Source: Gordonia prachuapensis
GTDB taxonomy: Bacteria > Actinomycetota > Actinomycetes > Mycobacteriales > Mycobacteriaceae
NCBI RefSeq assembly: GCF_036350515.1
Contig: NZ_JAZDUE010000001.1
Location: 456,262-520,261 of the forward strand
Length of the DNA: 64,000 nucleotides
Direction of reading: 5' to 3'
The notes below the pieces were generated by a model. That model had not been told where the DNA came from, ran no database searches, and saw only the letters and a program-made list of their open reading frames with translations. Positions 50,407 to 58,430 of the stretch are shown piece after piece. The position numbers and the translations under genes were made by a program. How positions within the stretch are numbered: position 1 is the stretch's first letter; each line of letters starts with the position of its first letter.

Positions 50407-52803
50407 TCAGCGGCCGGTCCAACGCGGTGGACGTTTGGACACGAAGGCGGTGATCCCCTCGATCGTGTCCTTGCTGACCAGCAGGCTGTCGATGACTTTC
50501 GCGGTCGAGTCGATCGCGTCGATCTCGTCGGGGATGGCGCCTGCGGTCTCCATGGCGCGCAGTGACTCCCGGACAGACGTCGGCGATGCGGCGAGGACTT
50601 CGGCGGCGACGTCGCGAGCCAGGTTCATCACTTCGCCCGCAGGAGCGATCCGGCTGATCAGTCCGGCGGCGAGCGCTTCGGCGGCGTCGAGGCGGCGTCC
50701 GGTGAGGATCATGTCGCGCGCCAGGGCGCCGCCGACCGCGGCCGGCAGACGGACGAGTCCGCCCGCCAGCGCCGCGAGCCCGACCTTGACCTCGGGCAGG
50801 CCGAACGTGGCGCGCTCGTCCGCGACGATGATGTGGCACGCCAACGCGATCTCGCAGCCACCACCGAGGGCGTAGCCGTTGACGGCCGCGATGATCGGCT
50901 TCGGTAGATGTCGGCGAGAAGTGAGACCGGCGAATCCGTTCTTCGGTACCTCCAGTCCGGCACCCGCGGTCTGCGACAGATCGTTGCCCGCGGAGAACGC
51001 GGCGTCGCCGGCTCCGGTCAGGATCGCCACCCAGAGATCCGGGTCGGCGAAGTATGCGTCGAACACCTCGTCGAGCTCGGCGTTGGCCGCGGGATGCAAG
51101 GCGTTTCGGGCGGCGGGACGATTGATCGTCACCTCCAGCAGGTGACCGTCGCGACGGATCTCGACGTGGTCGTACGACGTCCGGAACGACGGCGAACTCG
51201 GCGGATGGCGACGCAGCATCGCTGCCCGGTCGGTGAACACCCGGTTGCCGCGGGCCGACGACCGCACATGGATCCTGCTGCCGATCGCGTGATCTGCGGC
51301 GAGCAGGTCGAACATCGCGTCGTCGTCGGCGTGGACGTTCGCGATGAATCGCGCGTCGTCGCCGAGACGGCCGATCACGATGCCCGTGCGTTTCCCGTCC
51401 CGTCCCGGGATGACGGTGAACGACTCGAGCGTCGCCGGGCCGTCGGCGTAGTCGCGTGTCTGTACCGCCGGAACGGTATCGAGGAGTTCTTGCACTCCTG
51501 CCGAGTCGTCGGTCACCCATGGCGTCGGCCGCGTGCTGTACACCCCGGCCGAGGTCTTGCTGAGAACACCGCCGTTGGCGACGACGAGGGCATACGAGTC
51601 CGGTGTGCTGCGGCAACGGTCGACGGCCTCGGCGATCGCGTGCATCGAGTAGTTGTTGCCCGGCCCCCCGAAGAACGGCAGGCCGCCGGTCAGCGTCAGA
51701 CCGCGTCGGTCGTCCCCGCCGAGCGCGAGCGGGTCGATCACGTTGGACACCGCGATCGGGAAGCAACTGTAGATGTCCAGGTGGTCGACCTCGTCGAGGT
51801 CGACCTCGGCGACCTCGAGGGCATGCCGCACCGCGGCTGCAGCCGCCGGTCCCGTGCTCAGGTCCGGGCGCTTCATGAGAGTGCGTTCCCGGGTGTCGGC
51901 ATGGCCGTGAAGGAATACCCACCGCGACGTATCGATCCCGAGGTCGCGCGCCGTCCCCACCGACATGATCACAACGGCCGCTGCCTGATTGACCTGGTCG
52001 CGGGCAACGATCAATCGGCTGTACGGGTCGGCGACCACCCGGTTGCTCTCGTCGACGGTCACCAGTTCCTCCGCACTACGCGCCACCGGTGCGGCGGAGT
52101 GCGGATTCGTCGCGGCGATGCGGGACATCGGCGCAAAGAGTTCACCCATCCTGCGCGCGTATCGCCCGCGGGACTCGCCGAGCCGGTGACGACGCGCATT
52201 CTCCAGTACCGCGTACTGCATCAACGGCGACAGAAAGCCGTGCTTGGCCTCCTGGTGGGAGGTGAGCCCGGCGATCGCATAACCACGATCCTCGAGCTGG
52301 CCACCGACCTCTTCGGTGAAGTCGGGTCGTTCGTCGTCGGCGACGGTCGACACCAGATGCCGAACGGTCGACATGACCTCGGCGCCGAACACGACTGCCG
52401 CCGAGCATCGTCCGGCGTCGATCTCGCCGGCGAACTCGGTCACCAGGCTTTGTGGACTCTGACCGCCCGTCACGCCCAGCACGGCCCGGCGGGGATCCAT
52501 GCCGATCCGCTTCGACACCGCGCGTGGCATGTTGTCCGGGCGGCCCAGCGGTGACGATGACAACGGGCTCGATTCCTCGAAGGTGCGAACCCCGACGACG
52601 GTGTCGATCTCGGCGGCTATGGACGGCACGCGTGCGCCGGTGTCGGCCATGGCCGATTCGACGGCCCGAGCTGCCAGGTCCGCCTCGCACAGTCCGTGGT
52701 AGCCGGAGTCGCCCAGGCGTTCCGACGCTTGACCGACCCCCACGATGACGGGCGTGGACGGGTCGAGGGCTTCGGTGGGAACAGATGTCGACATGGGTTC
52801 CAT
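50407..52803 (-). CDS. fusion of thiolase-like protein (TLP1-type) with enoyl-CoA hydratase
   Basis: The 798-aa product joins two enzymes. Residues 1-535 are a thiolase fold ('PVIVGVGQASERL', 'GRCSAAVVFGAEVM', 'DIYSCFPIAVSNVIDPLALG', 'GGLPFFGGPGNNYSMHAIAEAV') with a C-terminal OB-like piece ('FTVIPGRDGKRTGIVIGRLGDDARFIANV') like the additional domain of thiolase-like protein type 1. Where thiolases carry the acyl-accepting Cys it reads 'TGGQSPQ', so it may not be a classic thiolase. Residues 544-798 are a complete crotonase ('NRPAARNALHPAANAELDE', oxyanion 'DAAFSAGNDL', 'NGYALGGGCEIALAC'). ATG 52794 ('MSTSVP') may be the real start. A degradative beta-oxidation role fits the neighbours. Confidence 0.86.
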   Translation of the reverse strand: MEPMSTSVPTEALDPSTPVIVGVGQASERLGDSGYHGLCEADLAARAVESAMADTGARVPSIAAEIDTVVGVRTFEESSPLSSSPLGRPDNMPRAVSKRIGMDPRRAVLGVTGGQSPQSLVTEFAGEIDAGRCSAAVVFGAEVMSTVRHLVSTVADDERPDFTEEVGGQLEDRGYAIAGLTSHQEAKHGFLSPLMQYAVLENARRHRLGESRGRYARRMGELFAPMSRIAATNPHSAAPVARSAEELVTVDESNRVVADPYSRLIVARDQVNQAAAVVIMSVGTARDLGIDTSRWVFLHGHADTRERTLMKRPDLSTGPAAAAAVRHALEVAEVDLDEVDHLDIYSCFPIAVSNVIDPLALGGDDRRGLTLTGGLPFFGGPGNNYSMHAIAEAVDRCRSTPDSYALVVANGGVLSKTSAGVYSTRPTPWVTDDSAGVQELLDTVPAVQTRDYADGPATLESFTVIPGRDGKRTGIVIGRLGDDARFIANVHADDDAMFDLLAADHAIGSRIHVRSSARGNRVFTDRAAMLRRHPPSSPSFRTSYDHVEIRRDGHLLEVTINRPAARNALHPAANAELDEVFDAYFADPDLWVAILTGAGDAAFSAGNDLSQTAGAGLEVPKNGFAGLTSRRHLPKPIIAAVNGYALGGGCEIALACHIIVADERATFGLPEVKVGLAALAGGLVRLPAAVGGALARDMILTGRRLDAAEALAAGLISRIAPAGEVMNLARDVAAEVLAASPTSVRESLRAMETAGAIPDEIDAIDSTAKVIDSLLVSKDTIEGITAFVSKRPPRWTGR

Positions 52804-52889
52804 TAATCCACCTGAGGTGATGGCTCCGCCGCGCGACCCCGGAACCTGCTGCGCCGCGACGCTGGACGGCCGACTATTACCGGAATACT

Positions 52890-52907
52890 ATGATTACAAG
52901 TAATCAT
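52890..52907. promoter_or_regulatory. perfect palindrome before the RHH-like gene
   Basis: ATGATTAC-AA-GTAATCAT is an exact inverted repeat. It includes TATGAT (52889-52894), a good -10 box, and ends 19 bases before the ATG at 52926 and just before its GTAGGAGGA ribosome site. It sits in the divergent gap with the thiolase-like fusion gene. Confidence 0.7.
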
Positions 52908-52925
52908 CCGGACGTAGGAGGAACG

Positions 52926-53444
52926 ATGTCCGAGACGCAAGCAGGCGTGACCGGGTGGCTCGCGGGACGACTTCCCGATGGCCTGTTCACGGAGGCGCCA
53001 GAGGTCCGGGTGGATCGTGAGGAGATCACCATCGTCGGCACGATCGCACCGCCGGACGTCGAGGCAGACGCCGATGCGACGGCGACCCGACAGGCCGAGG
53101 CGGGTCGCATCTCGCGGTTCCGCGAATCGACACGGGATCAGCGGATCAAGATCGCCCGCGAAGCCGAACACCGCTTCGATCGAAAGGTCGCGTGGGGTGT
53201 GCGGTGCGGTGACTCCTCTCAATTGTTCACGCATCTCGCGGTGCCGGTGATGACGAGGCTCCGCCAACCGCAGCGCCAGGTACTCGACACCCTGGTCTCG
53301 GCGGGTGTAGCGCGGAGCCGGTCCGACGCATTGGCGTGGTGTGTGAAACTCGTTGGTCAGCACACGGATTCGTGGCTGGACGAGCTTCGCGACGCCATGC
53401 GCCGGGTGGACGAGGTCCGAGACGCCGGTCCCACGGTCGACTGA
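52926..53444 (+). CDS. hypothetical protein with RHH-like C-terminal segment
   Basis: ATG 52926 after TAGGAGGAACG gives 172 aa. The N-terminal 'EVRVDREEITIVGTIAPPDVEA' looks like a strand pair, then a charged helix ('RESTRDQRIKIAREAEHRFDRKVAWGVR'), and a C-terminal 'VMTRLRQPQRQVLDTLVSAGVARSRSDALAWCVKLVGQH' that matches the strand-helix-turn-helix of ribbon-helix-helix regulators ('LDxLV..GVARSRSDAL'). Autoregulation through the upstream palindrome is a natural inference. Conserved small proteins of this type occur in Gordonia and mycobacteria; function unknown. Confidence 0.75.
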   Translation: MSETQAGVTGWLAGRLPDGLFTEAPEVRVDREEITIVGTIAPPDVEADADATATRQAEAGRISRFRESTRDQRIKIAREAEHRFDRKVAWGVRCGDSSQLFTHLAVPVMTRLRQPQRQVLDTLVSAGVARSRSDALAWCVKLVGQHTDSWLDELRDAMRRVDEVRDAGPTVD

Positions 53445-53640
53445 CGGGGCCGCTCGCGAGTCACGCCGCGGAACCGTGTTGGCCCCCCGACGGCGGTGTC
53501 GCGGACCGCGCACCGCGCCGACCTGGTGAAGGGTCGGGCCGTGGCCGTCGGGTGCGCGACACCGGTTGGTGGCGTGGGTGTTTCACTCTGTGGAGTTGTC
53601 AAGGTACGGATGCGGTCCCGACCGGGTCGGGTGCGGTCTT

Positions 53641-53690
53641 GTTGATCGGGTAGCCGCCGAGCCGCTGGGCGAGGTGGCGTATCGAGATCT
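53641..53690. repeat. REP-like palindromic repeat, single copy
   Basis: GTTGATCGGGTAGCCGCCG...GGCGTATCGAGATCTG resembles the forward copy at 29943-29987 with a handful of changes. Like that cluster, it lies between convergent genes (53444 ends and 53717 ends). Confidence 0.75.
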
Positions 53691-53716
53691 GTGGGGCGCC
53701 TAGTGCTGGGGCAGGG

Positions 53717-54988
53717 TCAGGCGGCGGCGGGCAGGTTGTCGAGGTTCAACGTTCGTCGGTTGTGGGCGGGCAAGGGTCGGCGCTGCGGGTCGACGGTGGC
53801 TGGTGGGATGAGCCAGGGGTGGTGGTCGGCGCCGATGATGACGTCCCAGCCGTTGTGGTGGATGTCGGTGTGGCAGGCCGGACACAGCAAACACCCGTTG
53901 TCCAAGGAAGTTTCGCCGCCATCGGCCCAGTGGATGATGTGGTGGGCGTGGGCTCGGGTGGCGGGTGCGCCGCATTTGATGCAGCCCTGATCGCGTACGT
54001 GTAGGGCGCGTCGCAGGTGGGCGGGGAACAGGCGCTGTTCGCGGCCGATGTCGAGGGGGACGCGTTCGCCGTCGACGATCATGGTGGTGATGCTGCTGTC
54101 ACACGAGAGGCGGCGCAGGGTGGCGTCGGTGATCGATCCCATGAACTCCAGGCTGGACTGGTCGGGTGTGTCGGCGGGAACGGTGAGCAGGACTTGGGTT
54201 TTGGGTGCGGACATGGCGCCGGCGGTGTCGATGCGGGCGGCGATGTCGAGCAGGGTGTCCAGGGCGTCGGCGTGGCGTCGCGCGGTGGTGCGCAGGTCGG
54301 TGCGGCCGTCGGGTTCGGGTCGTGGCTTGCCGAGTGCTTCGAGGGCGGCGGTGAGTTTTTCGCCGACTTCGACGTCGAGGTCGGCGGTGAGGTGCAGGCG
54401 GCCGTCGTCGTCGATGTGGGTGGCGAGTTCGTTGAGTTCGCGGTCTTCGGCGGCGGGCAGGCCGTCGGTGTCGTCGGCGAGTTGGTTGCCCAGGGTGCGG
54501 GCACGTTTGTCGATGTCGGCGGGGGTGGCGCCGGAGAAGTACTGTCCGAGAAGGTCGGTCACGTGGTTTAGACGCAGCGCGTCGTCGATCGGTTCCGTTG
54601 ATCTGCTGGCGATGTGGCTGACTCCGCGGGCGATGGCGTCGACGTGTTCGGCGGAGATGGCGCCGTCGGTGGCGTGGGCGTCCAGGGTCGGTAACGCCTC
54701 CAGCGATCCGGCGATACGCAGGAGCCGTTGGGCGACCGATGGTGCGAAGCCCATCACGATGAGCAGTTCGCGGGTGCTGCGGCCGTGGTCTCTGGCCACG
54801 CCGAGCCGTTCCAGCATGCCGGCGAGGCGTGCGGCGTGATGGTCGATGAGATTGCGCATCGTGAGGACGCCCTGCATCGCCTCGAACGCGTCATGACCCG
54901 AAAGGTCATCAACACATAGGTCGCGTAATAGATCGCTGATGGTGGTGAGATCCCCCGAAGTTCTCATGCCTCCAGAGTACACGAACAT
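53717..54988 (-). CDS. DUF222/HNH endonuclease (13E12-type repeat family)
   Basis: The long N-terminal DUF222 region (about 20-320) has 'MRNLIDHHAARLAGMLERLGVARDHGRSTRELLIVMGFAPSVAQRLLRIAG' and 'LHLTADLDVEVGEKLTAALEALGKPRP'. The C-terminal HNH nuclease is 'QGCIKCGAPATRAHAHHIIHWADGGETSLDNGCLLCPACHTDIHHNGW', with zinc-type CxxC and CxxC pairs and the catalytic His-Asn-His. Up to 423 aa; the first ATG (54988) lies inside a LexA-type box, so ATG 54967 ('MRTSGDL', after TGGAGG) is more likely. These proteins spread as multicopy 13E12 elements and some are SOS genes in M. tuberculosis. Confidence 0.93.
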   Translation of the reverse strand: MFVYSGGMRTSGDLTTISDLLRDLCVDDLSGHDAFEAMQGVLTMRNLIDHHAARLAGMLERLGVARDHGRSTRELLIVMGFAPSVAQRLLRIAGSLEALPTLDAHATDGAISAEHVDAIARGVSHIASRSTEPIDDALRLNHVTDLLGQYFSGATPADIDKRARTLGNQLADDTDGLPAAEDRELNELATHIDDDGRLHLTADLDVEVGEKLTAALEALGKPRPEPDGRTDLRTTARRHADALDTLLDIAARIDTAGAMSAPKTQVLLTVPADTPDQSSLEFMGSITDATLRRLSCDSSITTMIVDGERVPLDIGREQRLFPAHLRRALHVRDQGCIKCGAPATRAHAHHIIHWADGGETSLDNGCLLCPACHTDIHHNGWDVIIGADHHPWLIPPATVDPQRRPLPAHNRRTLNLDNLPAAA

Positions 54989-54996
54989 ATGTTCGA
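54981..54996 (-). promoter_or_regulatory. LexA (SOS) box upstream of the HNH gene
   Basis: On the minus strand TCGAACATATGTTCGT matches the mycobacterial SOS box TCGAAC-N4-GTTCGA with one mismatch in the last base. It is centred about 20 bases upstream of the second ATG and overlaps the first. Confidence 0.75.
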
Positions 54997-55119
54997 ATCA
55001 AGGTGAATTGTGAAGTGGTGCAAACACATCCAGCACCTTCAGTGAACAGCGGTAGACCGTGGTGGACTGCAGTGAACAGAAATCACATTGGCCCCATCAG
55101 GGGCGAGGTCGCCGGCCGG

Positions 55120-55425
55120 TCACGACTGCAGCGCCGGTCGCCGCCTGATCTCGCTGCGGTAGATGACGACACCGAACAGCATGGTCTGGACGATCTCGTC
55201 GGCGAGATAACTGTCGACATCCAGTGGGTACCGGGGCGTGTTGTCGTCGAGGTGAACGACGAGTGCGGACGACAGGTTCTCCACGTTCAGCTCGAATGTC
55301 TCGCCACCGAGGTCGGTGATACGTGCACACCCCACGCCGTCCCAGGCGTCGATCCGCGCCCAATGCCTGATCCCGCATCCCTCGACGGCCTCGATGAGCA
55401 GTCTCCTGGCGAATCGTTCCGACAT
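55120..55425 (-). CDS. small phage-type hypothetical protein
   Basis: From ATG 55425 after AGAGGAGT the product has 101 aa. It opens 'SERFARRLLIEAVEGCGIRHWARIDAWDG' and continues 'VGCARITDLGGETFELNVENLSSAL', then a helical end with 'DEIVQTMLFGVVIYR'. I recall similar small proteins (AVEGG-xGYW pattern) in actinophages and mobile elements, where they bind or modify nothing known. It stands between the HNH gene and the WS/DGAT-like gene. The strong ribosome site and even codon use support it. Confidence 0.68.
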   Translation of the reverse strand: MSERFARRLLIEAVEGCGIRHWARIDAWDGVGCARITDLGGETFELNVENLSSALVVHLDDNTPRYPLDVDSYLADEIVQTMLFGVVIYRSEIRRRPALQS

Positions 55426-55545
55426 TGCCAACTCCTCTTCCCGGTGGTGGCCCTTGGCCCATGCTGCACCGGAGTCGGCGCCCTCGGGCGTGAACGCACA
55501 GATCCGTCGGTCACGGTGCCGTGCGCGATGCGCTACCGTTCGACC

Positions 55546-56877
55546 ATGGAGCGCATGGCGCCCGCCGACGCGCGGACGTACTGGATGTCGAAGGTGATAC
55601 CCAGCGACCAGTTCCTGCTGTATGCCTTTGAGTACCAGGATGTTCCGCTCGGGGACCTCGCTGACGGACTCCGCCGACGCGCGGCGACGATCCCGGACCT
55701 GAACATTCGGGTCCTGGACATCCCCGGCTCCCTCGACCGCCCCATATGGGTCGAGGATTCCGTCGACGACGAGCAGGTCGTCGTTCACCGCGGCATGCTG
55801 TCCTGGCCGGAATGCCTGGTGAAGCTCGGTATGGTGATGGCCGATCAACTGCAACCGGCCCGACATGCTTGGCGTATCCACCTGTTCGGGCCCGTACCCG
55901 ATTCTCCGCGTGGCCGGGGCATCGTCGCGGTGCTACAGGTCTGCCACGCACTGGGAGACGGCCGCCGCAGCTCGGAGATCGCACGGCAATTGTTCGACCC
56001 GCAGGAGCCTCCGCCAGACTGTCGGTCGCCCATGACCTCGCGGCTCCCGTCCTCCGTCGTCGCCGCGGGTGCCGCCGTGATCGGCTGTGTGACCCTTCCG
56101 ATTCGAGTCGGGCGGATGCTCTGGCTGGGGGCGCGCGCATATCGTACGGTCCGTGATCGGCCGCCGACGCGAGCGCCCGGCTACCCGACGACCGTGCTGA
56201 ACAATCCGCCGGGACCCGACCGGTCCCTGCGGGTTCTCGTCGTCGATCGCGACACCTTCTCATCGAGCCCGACCGTGACAGTCGGCGCGTTGACCGCGAT
56301 TTCGGTCGCCCTCGAGCGGTACCTCGACCTCCGTGGCGCGTCCGCCGGCGCCGAACTGACCATCGGGCGCAGCAATCAGTCGAGCTCTCGCAACAATTTT
56401 CGCAATGCCGGGATCGATCTCCACCTCGAGGTCGACGATCTGGCACAACGATCCGCGGCCATCGCGGACGAGATTGCTTCTGCCCGTGACCTCGACGACG
56501 AACCCGCGCGAACGGCGCAACGACGGGCCGACGACGCCGTCCCGGCGATCCTGACCCACTGGGGTACACGGCAATTCGACATCACCGCTCACCCCGATCG
56601 GGTCACGGGCGTGACGGTGGTGTCGTCGGTGTACCGCGGGGCTGCCGACCTTCGCCTCGGTGGCGGCCGAGTTCTGTTCACGAGCGGGTTCCCGGCCCTG
56701 TCGCCCGCACAGGGTCTCACTCACGGCGTCCACGGGATCGGCGACACCGTGGCCATCTCGTTCACCACGAGCCCGCGCATTCTGCCGGATGTCGACACCT
56801 ACCTCGGATACCTCGACGAGGGGATCGATGCCGTCCGCGCGATCGATCAGGACTCGGATTCGTCGCCGCGAGAGTAG
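55546..56877 (+). CDS. WS/DGAT-like acyltransferase
   Basis: ATG 55546 gives 443 aa; ATG 55555 ('MAPADART') has a better spaced GGAG and is an alternative. The first half is the condensation-type fold with 'PLGDLADGLRRRAATIPDLNIRVLDIP', and the acyltransferase motif at 134-139 reads HALGDG, so the canonical HHxxxDG has Cys133 in place of its first His while the catalytic second His134 and Asp138-Gly139 remain. The C-terminal half has 'TVGALTAISVALERYLDLRG', 'GRSNQSSSRNNFRNAG' and 'FPALSPAQGLTHGVHGIGDTVAISFTT', the PLW/ND-type parts. It may make wax esters, triacylglycerol or another acyl ester. The gene overlaps the next convergent gene by 31 bases. Confidence 0.82.
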   Translation: MERMAPADARTYWMSKVIPSDQFLLYAFEYQDVPLGDLADGLRRRAATIPDLNIRVLDIPGSLDRPIWVEDSVDDEQVVVHRGMLSWPECLVKLGMVMADQLQPARHAWRIHLFGPVPDSPRGRGIVAVLQVCHALGDGRRSSEIARQLFDPQEPPPDCRSPMTSRLPSSVVAAGAAVIGCVTLPIRVGRMLWLGARAYRTVRDRPPTRAPGYPTTVLNNPPGPDRSLRVLVVDRDTFSSSPTVTVGALTAISVALERYLDLRGASAGAELTIGRSNQSSSRNNFRNAGIDLHLEVDDLAQRSAAIADEIASARDLDDEPARTAQRRADDAVPAILTHWGTRQFDITAHPDRVTGVTVVSSVYRGAADLRLGGGRVLFTSGFPALSPAQGLTHGVHGIGDTVAISFTTSPRILPDVDTYLGYLDEGIDAVRAIDQDSDSSPRE

Positions 56878-57767
56878 CCGTTGCGTTCGGACCCGTCGGT
56901 GATCGACGGATTCGACGAGCCACCGCGAGATCCGCGGGTCAGTCGCTTGGGCAACCGGTCGGCGAGTCCGCCCAACGGCGCGACCGTCTGGTTGAGGAGT
57001 TCCACCGTTTCCGACAGTTCGTGAACGGTGTCCTGCATCGCGAGCAGATTCGGCGCCAGCTGCCCGATCACCTCGGTGAGTTCGGTGATCCGGTCCAACG
57101 GTCCGCCCGGCGCGATCGCGCGTTCGACTGCGCCGTCCGCGCCGACGAGTTGGTCGAGGAGACCTCCATCAGCGGCCATCCGGTCGAGAACCCCGCCGTC
57201 GGCGGTCACCTTCTCCATCACGCCGTCGGGTGCGGTCAGCTTGTCGACGATCCCGCCCTGCGACGTCAGCCGTTCGAGGATGCCTTCGTTCTCGGTGAAC
57301 TGGTCGACCACCCCACCGGGACGAGTCAGTCGGTCCAACGGGCCGTCTTTCGCGGTGAGCCGCACCAGGATCCCACCCTCCTCGGTCATCTGGTCGAGGA
57401 GGCCGCCTTTCGCCGTCAGCTTCTCGAGCATGCCGTCCGGTGCGGTCAGGCGGTCGATCACCCCATCCGGGTTCAACAGTCGCTCCAGCGGACCGCCGGC
57501 GGCGAGAATCCGGCCGAACGGACGATCCGGGCCGAGTAGTTCGGCGAGTTGGTTCAGTAGGGCGATGGGGGTGCGGGCGTTCCCGAGTTCGTCGCCTGAC
57601 AGCCCCAACGCGGAATTGACCTCGTGCTGGACGCTGTTGGCGGTGAGCCGGGCGATGGACACCGCCGACTCGGCGGCGGTGAGGACGACCCCGGTGACGG
57701 CGAAGCCGAGCCGAAACGGCAACTCGACGACGCTGCGGGAACCATCGGTGGTCTCATCCATGACCAT
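56847..57767 (-). CDS. decapeptide-repeat protein of unknown function
   Basis: ATG 57767 (or 57761) gives 306 aa. Residues 13-90 include 'FRLGFAVTGVVLTAAESAVSIARLTANSVQHEV', a likely membrane-associated or amphipathic helix. Residues 91-230 are fourteen consecutive 10-residue units with consensus [D/G]G-[V/L/P]-[L/V]-[D/E]-[R/K]-L-T-A-x ('GGPLERLLNP', 'DGVIDRLTAP', 'DGMLEKLTAK' and so on) with no gap between them. Residues 231-280 form a heptad-type helix and the last 25 are polar. Similar low-complexity proteins are seen in Gordonia and mycobacteria; the function is unknown. The stop overlaps the convergent WS/DGAT-like gene by 31 bases. Confidence 0.8.
   Translation of the reverse strand: MVMDETTDGSRSVVELPFRLGFAVTGVVLTAAESAVSIARLTANSVQHEVNSALGLSGDELGNARTPIALLNQLAELLGPDRPFGRILAAGGPLERLLNPDGVIDRLTAPDGMLEKLTAKGGLLDQMTEEGGILVRLTAKDGPLDRLTRPGGVVDQFTENEGILERLTSQGGIVDKLTAPDGVMEKVTADGGVLDRMAADGGLLDQLVGADGAVERAIAPGGPLDRITELTEVIGQLAPNLLAMQDTVHELSETVELLNQTVAPLGGLADRLPKRLTRGSRGGSSNPSITDGSERNGYSRGDESES
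57078..57497 (-). repeat. fourteen 30-bp coding repeats (decapeptide array)
   Basis: Residues 91-230 of the protein at 56847-57767 are made of 14 units of exactly 10 residues (30 bp each). The units are diverged at DNA level, so the array is old, not recently amplified. Confidence 0.9.
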
Positions 57768-57829
57768 GACATTAGGTGATGGCAGGATCTGGCGGGAGCC
57801 CCTGCTCGCATCTCGCGCGAACGCGATGC

Positions 57830-58396
57830 TCAGCTCTTCTTGGCTGCGGCCTTGGCCGCCTTCTTGAAATCCCGGACCTTCTGCAGGGATACCGGGTCCG
57901 TCACGTCGGCGACCGAGCGGAATCCGGCCTTGCCGTAGTCGCCCACAACCTTGGTCCACCCGGACGGCTTGACGCCGAGCTGCTTGGCGAGGAGTGCGGT
58001 GAAGATCTTCGCCTTCTGGTCACCGAAACCCGGCAGTGCCCGGATCCGGTCGAACAGGTCGGCACCCGAGGCCGCCTCGGTCCAGATCCGCTCGGTGTCA
58101 CCGCCGTACTGGTCGACGACGACCCGCGCCAGGGTCTGCACCCGTCCGGCCATCGACCGCCCGTAGCGGTGGATCGCCGGTGGCGTCGCGCACAGGTCGG
58201 CAAACGCCTCCGGATCGGCGTCTGCGATGGCCTCGGGGTCCATGGTCCCGAATCGATCGCGGATCTTGGCCGGACCGGCGAAGGCACGCTCCATCGGGAA
58301 CTGCTGGTCAAGCAACATCCCCGTCAGCAATGCGAAGGCGTCGCTGGACAACAGGGCATCGGCGGCCGGGTCCTGGGCAATCTGCAGATTCGCCAT
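57830..58396 (-). CDS. HhH-GPD-type base excision repair protein
   Basis: From ATG 58396 the product has 188 aa, starting 'MANLQIAQDPAADALLSSDAFALLTGMLLDQQFPMERAFAGPAKIRDRFG' and ending in a lysine-rich tail ('KKAAKAAAKKS'). The helix-hairpin-helix 'IRALPGFGDQKAKIFTALLAKQLGV' is the HhH-GPD motif, and 'LLDQQFPMERAFAGP' is the usual N-terminal signature of the actinobacterial TIGR03252 family. The catalytic Asp normally after the HhH is not easily placed ('KQLGVKPSGW'), so activity is uncertain. The frame extends upstream to 58669 but that part overlaps the divergent promoter. Confidence 0.88.
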   Translation of the reverse strand: MANLQIAQDPAADALLSSDAFALLTGMLLDQQFPMERAFAGPAKIRDRFGTMDPEAIADADPEAFADLCATPPAIHRYGRSMAGRVQTLARVVVDQYGGDTERIWTEAASGADLFDRIRALPGFGDQKAKIFTALLAKQLGVKPSGWTKVVGDYGKAGFRSVADVTDPVSLQKVRDFKKAAKAAAKKS

Positions 58397-58430
58397 GGGC
58401 TCATAGTAGTGACCCCTAGACTCAGGGCCC

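Noticed and set aside
54017..54571. Gly/Val-rich plus-strand frame opposite the HNH gene
   Set aside because: Mirrors the DUF222 coding bias; valine/glycine-rich low complexity is typical of antisense frames here.
57078..57497. Decapeptide array as pentapeptide (quinolone-resistance) or RTX calcium repeats
   Set aside because: The 10-residue unit lacks the A(D/N)LxX pattern of pentapeptide proteins and the GGxGxDxUx pattern of RTX repeats.
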